Positions 26,156 to 34,036 of a stretch of 64,000 nucleotides of DNA are shown piece after piece. The translations under genes were made by a program, and so were the position numbers. Under the pieces are notes generated by a model, which saw only the letters and a program-made list of their open reading frames with translations, made no database searches and had not been told where the DNA came from. How positions within the stretch are numbered: the stretch's first letter is position 1; the number at the start of each line of letters is the position of its first letter. The stretch lies in the NCBI RefSeq assembly GCF_005222675.1, contig NZ_STGE01000081.1, forward strand, positions 1 to 64,000. The letters are read 5' to 3'. Source of the DNA: Mycolicibacterium sp. CR10. GTDB lineage: Bacteria > Actinomycetota > Actinomycetes > Mycobacteriales > Mycobacteriaceae.

Positions 26156-28669
26156 TCATTGTGGTCTCTGCTCGGCGAACGGGTTGCCGCCGTGTGAAAG
26201 TCGTTGCTGGGCCTCGGATTGGCGGACGCGCAGATGCTTGATGCTTTCTTCGAGGGCGGCGACCTCGCCGAGCCATGCTCGGTCCTTTGCTTCGACGAGG
26301 CGCTGCTCGGCGTTCTCGGTCATCTCGTTGATGCGGCCCAACTGGGCGGGGTCGACGCGCAGGAACCGGCATCGGGTACACGCGTGTTCGTGGACGCAGG
26401 GTGTGCCGTAGGGGCGGTGGCACTCGCCGAGGGCAACGCGGCGCAGTAGGAAGTGCTCTTCGAAATCGGCCCATTCGTCGTCGTCGGCGACTGTCGCCTC
26501 CTCGAATGGGCGCAGTTGGCGGCGACGTTCGATGAACGCCTGATGGGCGGTGACGATCTGCTCGGGGAACACGGCGGTGTAGCCGCGGGTGGTGTCGAGG
26601 TTGAGATGTCCGAGTAGCGCTGCGGCGATGTGCAGCGGCAGACCGTTGTTGACGGCATCGGTGGCGAACAGTCGGCGGAAGTCGTGCGGGGTGAAGTGCA
26701 CCGGTCGACCGGCATCGGTGAGCCCGGCGATCGTGGCGAGGTGGACCAGAATCTGGCGCACGTAGTGCCGTCCCAGCACTTCGTGACGGGTACCCAGAGG
26801 GCGTGCGAACAGGTGCGGGAACGGTTCGCTGTGGACCTTGTCGTTGGTGTCGTAGGCGATCGACAGCGGCACGTGATCCTTGCCGGCCTTGGCGCGGCGC
26901 AAAACCTCCAACAGCACTCCGACCAGTTCCGGAGTCATCGGGATCAGCCGCTCGCAATCGGTCTTGGACGGCACGATGTGGAGCAAGGGCACCAGCGTGG
27001 CCGTTGTGGAGGCGGTGTAGTGCCGCAGCGATAATTGGGTCAGTTCAAGAAGTTCCTCGATGCGAATGCCGGTGTGACGCAGTGTCTCCACGAGCGCCCA
27101 ACCCCAGAAGCCCTCCTCTTCGAGCGCGGTTACGTCGATGCGCTCGGCACTGCCTCGGATCCATCCCGGCCGCTGCTGTCCGGGTGCCAGGTGCGCCCAA
27201 ATCCGGGCGCGGGCGTCGCCGTCGCGCCGCAAGGGTGGGCAGTGCCGAAGGAAGGTGAAGCCGTCGATGACGAATTCCTGGTCGTGCGTGCAGGTCAAGG
27301 CACGCTGCAGAAGCGTTGCGGTGCGGTCCTTATGCGCTGTAGCCGCAGCCAGGAGTGCCGGCAGCAGCGGGGTAAGCATGCGGGTGCGATCCTGCATGGA
27401 GGCCTTCTGGCGGCGTTTCTGCTTGGCCGCCGCGCGACTGAGCGCCCGCGGTACTGGGCACGGCGCGACCCAGACACCCCAGCGGACGGGGTCGTCGTGC
27501 GACCACTCGGCCAGGTCGCGGTACATGCCGCGGATGGCGAACAGGATCGAGTGCACTTCGCGTCGCGGGCGGCCGTCGAGGGTCATCGCCAACCGTTCCC
27601 GCCACGCCGTCACCACCTCGGCCGAGATCGCCAGGTCCTTTTGGTCCGGATTGATCTGCAGGATCTCCCACCAGAACAATCGGGCCAGGCGGTAGGCAAG
27701 TCCCTCCAGCGAGCTGTAGTCCATGTTGGGCTGTAGCTCCTCGAGGTAGCCCACGAGGAGGTCGCGCACTCCTGAGGCGGGGATGCCGTATCGATCGACT
27801 AGCGTCGCAGCGCTGTGTTGGCGTGTGTTGCCTCGCGCCGACCACGTCGCCCGCAGCGTAGGCGCCTCCTCGGCCAAGGGGCCCAGGGCGACCAACAGCT
27901 CCCAGATGAGGTGTTCGCGGCGCTGTCGCCCCGAGGTGCGCACCACGTCGGCGTAGAACAGCAGATCGTCGCCGCACAGTTGTCCGATGTTCTTCCCGGT
28001 GCGGATCATCACCCGCGCCAATGCCTTTTCGGCGTCGTCCTGGTATTTGGGCACCGCGTCCCGGTAGGCGGGCAGCGTACGCAACCGTTCCAAGTCCGGC
28101 CCGCCATTGCTGTCGAGGAACCTGCCGAGGGCTACCCGCTGCTTGGAATCCAACAGCCAACTGTAGGACGGCCGCAGTGCGCGTACGCGCAGTAGCGCAT
28201 TGAGGGCCTTGAGCGTGGGTGACCAATGGTCGTAGTGCGGCAACGCATCATGCTCGATCCAGGTGCGCGGAGCGGCGTCGTAACCGCTGGCCAGCCACCG
28301 CTCCTCCCACGTCTGCCCTGAATATTGAGCCAGGACACCCAGCAGGGCCTGCGTTCCCCGAACCATCGGCTGAAGCTGCTGGGGTGGCAGCGTCCGGTGG
28401 CGCTCGGTTACGACGTCGCACAACTCAGTGATGGTGAGATGCTGCATCGTCACACCGCGGGCGCCCTCTGGCGGTGATGGGGGCGCGTGGTTGGCGTCGT
28501 AGCCCCACAGGGGCCGGGCCAGGCCGGCGGGGCCGAACCGGCTGTCTGCTGGGATCGCTTGCAGATGCGGTGAATCAGGCCGTGACAGCAGCTGGACCTG
28601 TGGGCTCATCGCCCGCCGCGTCGCGGCGGCCTGCCGGCGTTGCGGTGATCGGATGTCCTCAGCGCTCAA
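26156..28669 (-). CDS. Large tyrosine recombinase, TnpB-like
   Basis: 837 residues, far longer than ordinary integrases. The catalytic domain is in the second half: Arg536 in TGIRIEELLEL, His662 and Arg665 in HDFRR, His688 in LLGH, and the nucleophile Tyr697 in TRGYTAVFPE. After it comes a Cys/His cluster at about 750-768 (CHRPYGTPC, HEHACTRC), probably a zinc finger, and a coiled-coil-like stretch at about 781-825. The first 500 residues are unassigned. The TTG start overlaps the tnpA stop as TTGA. It resembles the TnpB partner of Tn554-type transposition. Confidence 0.88.
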   Translation of the reverse strand: MSAEDIRSPQRRQAAATRRAMSPQVQLLSRPDSPHLQAIPADSRFGPAGLARPLWGYDANHAPPSPPEGARGVTMQHLTITELCDVVTERHRTLPPQQLQPMVRGTQALLGVLAQYSGQTWEERWLASGYDAAPRTWIEHDALPHYDHWSPTLKALNALLRVRALRPSYSWLLDSKQRVALGRFLDSNGGPDLERLRTLPAYRDAVPKYQDDAEKALARVMIRTGKNIGQLCGDDLLFYADVVRTSGRQRREHLIWELLVALGPLAEEAPTLRATWSARGNTRQHSAATLVDRYGIPASGVRDLLVGYLEELQPNMDYSSLEGLAYRLARLFWWEILQINPDQKDLAISAEVVTAWRERLAMTLDGRPRREVHSILFAIRGMYRDLAEWSHDDPVRWGVWVAPCPVPRALSRAAAKQKRRQKASMQDRTRMLTPLLPALLAAATAHKDRTATLLQRALTCTHDQEFVIDGFTFLRHCPPLRRDGDARARIWAHLAPGQQRPGWIRGSAERIDVTALEEEGFWGWALVETLRHTGIRIEELLELTQLSLRHYTASTTATLVPLLHIVPSKTDCERLIPMTPELVGVLLEVLRRAKAGKDHVPLSIAYDTNDKVHSEPFPHLFARPLGTRHEVLGRHYVRQILVHLATIAGLTDAGRPVHFTPHDFRRLFATDAVNNGLPLHIAAALLGHLNLDTTRGYTAVFPEQIVTAHQAFIERRRQLRPFEEATVADDDEWADFEEHFLLRRVALGECHRPYGTPCVHEHACTRCRFLRVDPAQLGRINEMTENAEQRLVEAKDRAWLGEVAALEESIKHLRVRQSEAQQRLSHGGNPFAEQRPQ

Positions 28670-29865
28670 TTCGGCAGCCCCAACAGTTCTCGGACCGCTG
28701 CGGGGTCGTAGGCAGGTTCGATCGTCGATGCTTCGATCTTCGGTCGGGCGTGATGCTCAAGGACCTTGCCGATCAAATCTTCCAGGCGAGGCTGGGTGTA
28801 GATCTGAGTGGTCGTCACGCTGGCATGCCGCAGGACGGTTTGCACGTCGACCAGCGTGAACGCGGGGTCGGCCAGCATCCGCGCGGCGGCGGTGTGGCGG
28901 AAGTCGTGCAACGACCAGTTCGCGCCCAAGCTGGCGTTGGCGCGGCGCAGCACCGCGCGCATTGCGTGGTAGTTCAGCGGTGCAGGCTGAGAGCGTCGGG
29001 TCCACCACACCGGACCACCCGGCTCGATCGGCGGGCGTCCAGCCAAATACAGCGCCAGCCATACGAATGAGTCCACTGAGGCCGGAACGGTCTCCCGCAT
29101 GCGGCTGCCCTTGCTGGTGACCGTGATTGTGTAGCGGCCGGCATCCAGATCACCGTGACGCAAACCGAGCAGCTCCGATGCCCGCACACCCGAGGACAGA
29201 TAGAAACTCACTAACGCTCGATCGCGGTGGCTGCGCAACGCGTTAAACAGCGCTGCGGCGGCGTCATCGGGGATCGCCCGCCACACCGGCCGTGGGGTCT
29301 TCTGCCGGTAGTTGGCGCGCCGAAAGATAGCGAAGTCTTCCATCGGGTTGTGGTGCGCATGCGGTCGGCCACCTTGCCTAGCACGTTGTGCAGGAACGGG
29401 ATTCACCAGCGGACCCAGATCGACGGCACAGGCGTGGTCATAAAACCCGAATAAGACTGACAGCTGATGGTTGATGGTGCGGGGGGCGTACTTGCCGGAC
29501 AACTCCGCCTTGCCGGTCACTGCGTTCACCGACCCCGGTGGCGGCCCATCCGGTCGTCGGCGAAGACGTTGCGGATTGGGCGCCGCCCGCAAGTGCTCGA
29601 CGAACGCGCGGACATCTACGCGCTCGGCTCGCTCCCAACTGATCAGGCGGTCATGCAGGAAACGGAACCACCGCAGAAGGTCGAACGCGTAACTTCGAAC
29701 TGTGAGTGGACTGCAATCAGACGCCGCCAGTTCGCGAAGGTATGACGTCGCCCCGGGATGCTCGGCATCGGGGAAGATCACCCGCCACGGCAACCCGCTC
29801 GGCGCCGACTCCACCCGACCCACCTCGCCCATAGCCGGATCCTCCGCCCGCCGCAGCCACTCCAT
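28666..29865 (-). CDS. Tyrosine recombinase, TnpA-like
   Basis: 399 residues with a SAM-like core-binding domain (about 35-155) and a tyrosine-recombinase catalytic domain. Arg228 is in SSGVRASELLGL, Lys252 in the beta-hairpin, His320 and Arg323 in LHDFRH, His347 in LRHAS, and nucleophile Tyr356 in TQIYT. The gene starts about 30 bp inside the right end of the element and reads inward. With the larger recombinase just downstream it forms the integration module. No transposase of the DDE type is present. Confidence 0.9.
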   Translation of the reverse strand: MEWLRRAEDPAMGEVGRVESAPSGLPWRVIFPDAEHPGATSYLRELAASDCSPLTVRSYAFDLLRWFRFLHDRLISWERAERVDVRAFVEHLRAAPNPQRLRRRPDGPPPGSVNAVTGKAELSGKYAPRTINHQLSVLFGFYDHACAVDLGPLVNPVPAQRARQGGRPHAHHNPMEDFAIFRRANYRQKTPRPVWRAIPDDAAAALFNALRSHRDRALVSFYLSSGVRASELLGLRHGDLDAGRYTITVTSKGSRMRETVPASVDSFVWLALYLAGRPPIEPGGPVWWTRRSQPAPLNYHAMRAVLRRANASLGANWSLHDFRHTAAARMLADPAFTLVDVQTVLRHASVTTTQIYTQPRLEDLIGKVLEHHARPKIEASTIEPAYDPAAVRELLGLPN

Positions 29866-29879
29866 CGGAAGGCTCGCCG

Positions 29880-29892
29880 AAGTTCAGTCAAC
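29880..29892 (-). repeat. Right terminal arm of the element (imperfect inverted repeat)
   Basis: Read on the minus strand, GTTGACTGAACTT pairs with the left arm at 20638-20650 (10 of 13 identical). Four bases (TAGA) separate it from the resumed ligC sequence at 29897. Confidence 0.55.
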
Positions 29893-29896
29893 TAGA

Positions 29897-30835
29897 CGGG
29901 CCCTGGTCTTCCGTGACGGCGACGACGTGGTGCTGCTGTCGCGCAGCGGTAAGGACCTGGGTCGCTACTTCCCCGAGGTCCTCGACTCCGTGCGCGACGA
30001 GTTGGCGGCGCGCTGCGTGCTCGACGGTGAGATCGTCGTCCCCCGCGACATCGCCGGGCGCACCCGGCTGGACTGGGAGTCGCTGAGTCAACGCATCCAT
30101 CCTGCCGAGTCGCGGGTGTGCAAGCTCTCGCAGGAGACGCCGGCGCACTTCATCGGTTTCGACGCGCTCGCCACCGGCGACACATCGCTGATGAAAGAGC
30201 CGTTCCAGGTCCGGCGGGAGGCGCTGCTCGGCGCAGTCCACGAAAAGCAGTGGTGCCATGTCACCCGCACCACGGAGGACCCGGAACTCGGCGCGCGATG
30301 GCTCGAGGAGTTCGAAGGCGCGGGCCTCGACGGGGTGATCGCCAAGCGACTTGACGGTCAGTACCTGCCGGGCAAGCGCGACATGGTCAAGGTCAAGCAT
30401 GCCCGCGACGCCGACTGTGTCGCCATCGGCTACCGCATCCACAAGAGCGGCGAAGGCGTCGGCTCGATCCTGCTCGGCCTGCACCGCGACGACGGGGAAC
30501 TCCAGATGGTCGGTGGCGCGGCATCATTCACCGCCAAGGCACGGCTGACGTTACTGGCCGACCTGGAGCCGCTGCGCCTCGGTGATGACGTCCGCGACGG
30601 CGAGCCGAGCCGGTGGAACTCTGCGGCCGACAAGCGCTGGATCCCGGTGCGTCCGGAGAAGGTCTGCGAGGTCGCCTATGACCAGATGGAGGGAAACAGC
30701 ATGCACGGCAAGCGGTTCCGGCACGCAGTCAAGTTCGTCCGGTGGCGACCGGATCGCGACCCCGCCAGCTGCACCTTCGACCAGCTCGACGTACCGCTCA
30801 ACTACGACCTCTACGACGTGCTGGAGCGGTCCTGA
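29897..30835 (+). pseudogene. ligC: 3' fragment of the interrupted ligC
   Basis: From RALVFRDGDDVV onwards this encodes about 312 residues of a LigC orthologous to M. tuberculosis Rv3731, with ARCVLDGEIVV, FEGAGLDGVIAKRLDG, VKVKHARDADCV and the OB-fold end. It lacks the nucleotidyl lysine, which stays with the 5' fragment at 20509-20637. The frame is open into the element back to 29702, but no product could be catalytically complete. The stop overlaps the start of the polymerase gene by one base (TGATG). Confidence 0.92.
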
Positions 30836-31884
30836 TGGCCACTCCCGCAACCGAACTCGACGTCGACGGCGTCAAGGTCCGGCTGACCAACCCGGACAAG
30901 CCGTACTTCCCGAAGCTCGGCAAGGACGGCACCAAAGGCAAGCTCGTGGACTACTACCTTTCCGTCGCCGACCGCATGGTGGATCTTCTGCGGGACCGGC
31001 CCGTGCACCTGCAGCGCTTTCCGGACGGCATCGACGGCGAGGAGATCTACCAGAAGCGCGTCCCGCAGAAGCACCCCGACTACCTCGAGACCTGCACCGT
31101 GACGTTCCCGTCCGGTCGCACCGCCGACGCACTGAAGATCACCCACCCGTCGGCGATCATCTGGGCCGCCCAGATGGGATCGGTGACCCTGCACCCGTGG
31201 CAGGTGCGATGCCCGGACACCGAGCATCCCGACGAGCTGCGCATCGACCTCGACCCGCAGCCCGGCACCGGTTTCACGGAGGCCGCGAGCGTCGCTGTCG
31301 ACATCCTCAAGCCACTCCTCGACGAACTCGGCCTGGTCGGCTACCCGAAGACCTCCGGTGGCCGGGGAGTTCACGTCTTCCTCCGCATCAAGACCGACTG
31401 GGATTTCGTCGCGGTGCGGCGCGCGGGCATCGCGCTGGCCCGCGAGGTCGAACGGCGGGCGCCGGACGCGGTGACGACGTCGTGGTGGAAGGAGGAACGC
31501 GGCAAGCGGATCTTCATCGACTACAACCAGAACGCCCGCGACCGCACGTTCGCGTCGGCGTATTCGGCGCGCAAGACACCCATCGCGACTGTCTCGACAC
31601 CGCTGATCTGGGACGAACTGCGCGGTGCCGACCCTGACGACTACACGATCATCACGGTGCCCGATTTCGTCGCGGGCCGTGATGATCCGTGGGCCGGGAT
31701 CGACGACCTCGCGCAGTCGATCGAACCGCTGCTGGAGATGATGGCCGCCGACGAGGACCGTGACCTCGGGGACCTGCCCTACCCGCCGAGCTATCCCAAG
31801 ATGCCCGGCGAACCGCCGCGCGTGCAACCGAGCAAGAAGGTCGCCGCGCACTGGGATGAACACGGCAACCGCGTCGCCGAGTAG
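30835..31884 (+). CDS. LigD-type primase-polymerase (stand-alone PolDom)
   Basis: 349 residues of the archaeo-eukaryotic primase superfamily as in LigD polymerase domains. The metal-binding Asp138 and Asp140 are in RIDLDPQPG, the nucleotide-binding loop is SGGRGVHVF, and the third carboxylate is in IFIDYNQN. These enzymes add ribo- or deoxynucleotides in gap filling and end joining. ATG 30835 is chosen because it overlaps the ligC stop. A homologue sits beside ligC in other mycobacteria (Rv3730c with Rv3731). The element now separates it from the ligC promoter, so its expression may depend on a new or internal promoter. Confidence 0.9.
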   Translation: MATPATELDVDGVKVRLTNPDKPYFPKLGKDGTKGKLVDYYLSVADRMVDLLRDRPVHLQRFPDGIDGEEIYQKRVPQKHPDYLETCTVTFPSGRTADALKITHPSAIIWAAQMGSVTLHPWQVRCPDTEHPDELRIDLDPQPGTGFTEAASVAVDILKPLLDELGLVGYPKTSGGRGVHVFLRIKTDWDFVAVRRAGIALAREVERRAPDAVTTSWWKEERGKRIFIDYNQNARDRTFASAYSARKTPIATVSTPLIWDELRGADPDDYTIITVPDFVAGRDDPWAGIDDLAQSIEPLLEMMAADEDRDLGDLPYPPSYPKMPGEPPRVQPSKKVAAHWDEHGNRVAE

Positions 31885-31916
31885 TCCCCGCGGCGTCGCC
31901 CGCTACCCTGCTCTGC

Positions 31917-32483
31917 ATGTCGATCGCGAAGCTGGGGACCCCCATCCGCAAGCTGCTCGCTGCCCTGGCGATCGTCGGCATGCTCGCCAGCGGCATCGGC
32001 CTCGCGTCGTTCGTGATCTTCAGCAAGCCGGGCGAGCAGCAAGCCGAGGCCCCGCGACGGACCCCGCCCAAGCCGCCGCCGCCGTCGGTGCCGACCGTCA
32101 AGGAGTTCCTGATCGGCGTGATCGTCACCGCGACGAACTGCGACCCTGCCGGACTTTGTGCCTACACCTACACCATCGAACCGAAATATGTTGGACTGCA
32201 TCCCTTTCCGGAGAACCCCTTCACTGTGGAATATGAGGTGACCGGGGGCAACCAGCCTCAGCCGGGCAAGTTCACGGTGACGGGTCAGAGCGCCGAGATC
32301 CTCAAGGACGTCATCGTGGAGGGGCCGCCCGAGGCCAGCCTGCAGGCCAGGGTCCTGCGGATCTTCGAAGAGCCGGCCCCGCCACCCGGACCGCCGCCGC
32401 CACCCGGAGGGCCACCGCCACCCGGACTTTCGCCGCCCCCGGGACCGCCGCCGCCCGTCGACGCACCCGCGCCGGCGCCATGA
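31917..32483 (+). CDS. Membrane-anchored or secreted protein with proline-rich tail
   Basis: 188 residues: an N-terminal hydrophobic segment (LLAALAIVGMLASGIGLASFVIF), a Pro-rich linker, a central domain with two cysteines (TATNCDPAGLCAYTYTIEP), and a C-terminal run of PPPPG repeats. The central part resembles mycobacterial secreted proteins of unknown function. A TACCCT box (31904-31909) ends 7 bases before the ATG, suggesting a leaderless transcript. Its stop overlaps the start of the thioesterase gene as ATGA. Function unknown. Confidence 0.75.
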   Translation: MSIAKLGTPIRKLLAALAIVGMLASGIGLASFVIFSKPGEQQAEAPRRTPPKPPPPSVPTVKEFLIGVIVTATNCDPAGLCAYTYTIEPKYVGLHPFPENPFTVEYEVTGGNQPQPGKFTVTGQSAEILKDVIVEGPPEASLQARVLRIFEEPAPPPGPPPPPGGPPPPGLSPPPGPPPPVDAPAPAP

Positions 32484-33232
32484 CCGCGCCCGACCGCGGC
32501 CGCTGGATCCGCAACTTCCATCCCGCGCCCACCGCCCGGACGCGGCTGGTGTGCTTCCCGCACGCGGGGGGATCGGCCAGCTACTTCTTCCCGCTCTCGG
32601 CCGCGCTGGCACCCGAGTTCGACGTGCACGTCGTGCAGTATCCGGGGCGTCAGGATCGCTACAAGGAGCCGTTCGTCGAGGACATCGACGATCTGGCTGA
32701 CGCGGTGTTCTCGGCTCTTGAACCTCTGACCGAGGCGCCAGTGGCGCTGTTCGGTCACAGCATGGGTGCGGTGCTGGCCTTCGAGGTCGCACGCCGAATG
32801 GAGAGGCTGACGGGACGCCCACCCGTCCTGGTGTTCGCGTCCGGCTCGCGCGCGCCGAGCCGGTACGGCGACGAGCGCGAGGAGAAGGACGATCAGGGCC
32901 TGATCGAGGTGATGCGTGAACTCGGCGGTACCGACCCTCGGGTGCTCAACGACCGCGACATGCTGTCAACCTTCCTGCCCGCCTTCCGCAACGACTACCG
33001 GGCGTTGCAGAAATACCACCGCGGCGCTGAGGTCGGGATCAGCGCACCCGTCGTCGTGATGACCGCGACCGATGACGCGAAGACCAGCCTCGACGACGCG
33101 CGCGCCTGGCACGAACACACCTCCGGCGGAGGTGACATGCACACCTTCGAGGGGGACCACTTCTATCTGGAGAAGCAGCCGCAACGGGTGATCGAGGTCA
33201 TCACGACAGCGCTGCGCGCGGCCCAGGACTAG
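32480..33232 (+). CDS. Type II thioesterase, TesA-like
   Basis: 250 residues of the alpha/beta thioesterase family that edits or releases acyl chains from polyketide or peptide synthases. CFPHAGGSASYFFPLS, the nucleophile elbow GHSMGA (Ser94), and the catalytic histidine in GDHFYL near the end are all present. No synthase gene lies nearby, so it probably acts in trans on lipid synthases elsewhere in the genome. It is translationally coupled to the upstream proline-rich protein gene and followed by a hairpin. Confidence 0.87.
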   Translation: MTAPDRGRWIRNFHPAPTARTRLVCFPHAGGSASYFFPLSAALAPEFDVHVVQYPGRQDRYKEPFVEDIDDLADAVFSALEPLTEAPVALFGHSMGAVLAFEVARRMERLTGRPPVLVFASGSRAPSRYGDEREEKDDQGLIEVMRELGGTDPRVLNDRDMLSTFLPAFRNDYRALQKYHRGAEVGISAPVVVMTATDDAKTSLDDARAWHEHTSGGGDMHTFEGDHFYLEKQPQRVIEVITTALRAAQD

Positions 33233-33243
33233 CTCTGTGTCAA

Positions 33244-33260
33244 GGCCCGTCATACGGGCC
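33244..33260. terminator. Terminator-like hairpin between convergent genes
   Basis: GGCCCGT-CAT-ACGGGCC forms a perfect 7-bp stem with a 3-base loop, 12 bp after the thioesterase stop and 24 bp after the convergent acetyltransferase stop. Confidence 0.7.
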
Positions 33261-33283
33261 GAAGTTCGGGTACGAACCAACAA

Positions 33284-33955
33284 CTAGCCTCGGTGGAGTC
33301 CGAGGAACTCCCGGACCGGGTCTAGCCCGCTGATCTCGATGTCGTTGCGGCGCATCGTCTCCCACTGCGCGCGGGTCATCGTGAAGGACAGCATCGTGTC
33401 CTCGCGATCTCTGCGCATCTCCTGACCGGAGCCCTCCTCGGTGTAGGGCAGCGATCGCGTCACGCGCAACGATGCGGCGTTGTCGTGCCAGGCACGGGTG
33501 GCCGCGCGTTCGCCGTGCAGGCCGGCGAAGATCAGGTGCAGCGCGGCCTGGCGCATCTCCCGGCCGAAACCGCGGCGCTGGTACCGGACGCCGAGCCAGG
33601 ATCCAGTGGTGGCCGTGCGGGTCGTCGGGAACCCATCGGCGCTCAGCCCACACATCCCGATGAGTTGCCCGTCGCTGTCGTGTACCGCCATGTTGAGCCG
33701 CCAACTCTCGCTGGTGGTTTCGGCTCTGCAGTGCCAGTAGTAGCGCAGCGAGTTGCGCTGCAGTTCTGGTGGTGAGACGTCCGACCAGGGCTCCGAGAAG
33801 GGCATGGTTTCGGGGTCGTGGATTCCTTGGGCGGCGAGCTCGGCGAGTTGAGCCCCGACGTCGTCGGTGACATAGCGCAGCGACAACCGCGGCGTCGACA
33901 CCCGGAGGTCGAACAGCGGCCAGATCGCGGCGGTCATGCCAGTCATGCCATCCAT
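33284..33955 (-). CDS. GNAT-family N-acetyltransferase (RimJ/RimL type)
   Basis: About 223 residues from ATG 33955; ATGs at 33946 and 33937 are equally possible. The typical RimL-like start TPRLSLRYVTDD, the core GSWLGVRYQRRGFGREMRQAAL (acetyl-CoA-binding RRGFG) and ARAWHDNAASLRV are present. These enzymes acetylate ribosomal-protein or other N-termini or small amines. The frame is open further upstream, but those residues are not conserved-looking. Confidence 0.82.
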   Translation of the reverse strand: MDGMTGMTAAIWPLFDLRVSTPRLSLRYVTDDVGAQLAELAAQGIHDPETMPFSEPWSDVSPPELQRNSLRYYWHCRAETTSESWRLNMAVHDSDGQLIGMCGLSADGFPTTRTATTGSWLGVRYQRRGFGREMRQAALHLIFAGLHGERAATRAWHDNAASLRVTRSLPYTEEGSGQEMRRDREDTMLSFTMTRAQWETMRRNDIEISGLDPVREFLGLHRG

Positions 33956-34036
33956 GGCATCGCACGGGTGGTGTCGACCGCAACCGGATTTCAGCGCGCG
34001 GTGGCCAGCACACCCGTGAACGCTCACGTGACACGG

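Larger units (their letters stand above)
20638..29896. mobile_element. Integrated element of about 9.26 kb with paired tyrosine recombinases, metal resistance genes and its own ligC
   Basis: Joining 20637 to 29897 restores an uninterrupted ligC reading frame (KWDGF-RALVF), so the boundaries are known to within a base or two. No direct target duplication is seen at the restored junction, although GACGGG occurs near both (20629-20634 and 29895-29900). Gene content in order: Tat-exported Met-rich protein, membrane Met-rich protein, SHOCT protein, a possible 57-residue peptide, P-type ATPase, ArsR sensor, ligC, TnpB-like and TnpA-like recombinases. All are on the minus strand. Two dissimilar tyrosine recombinases in overlapping genes, a site-specific target inside a gene and lack of duplication resemble Tn554-type transposons. 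Confidence 0.9.
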
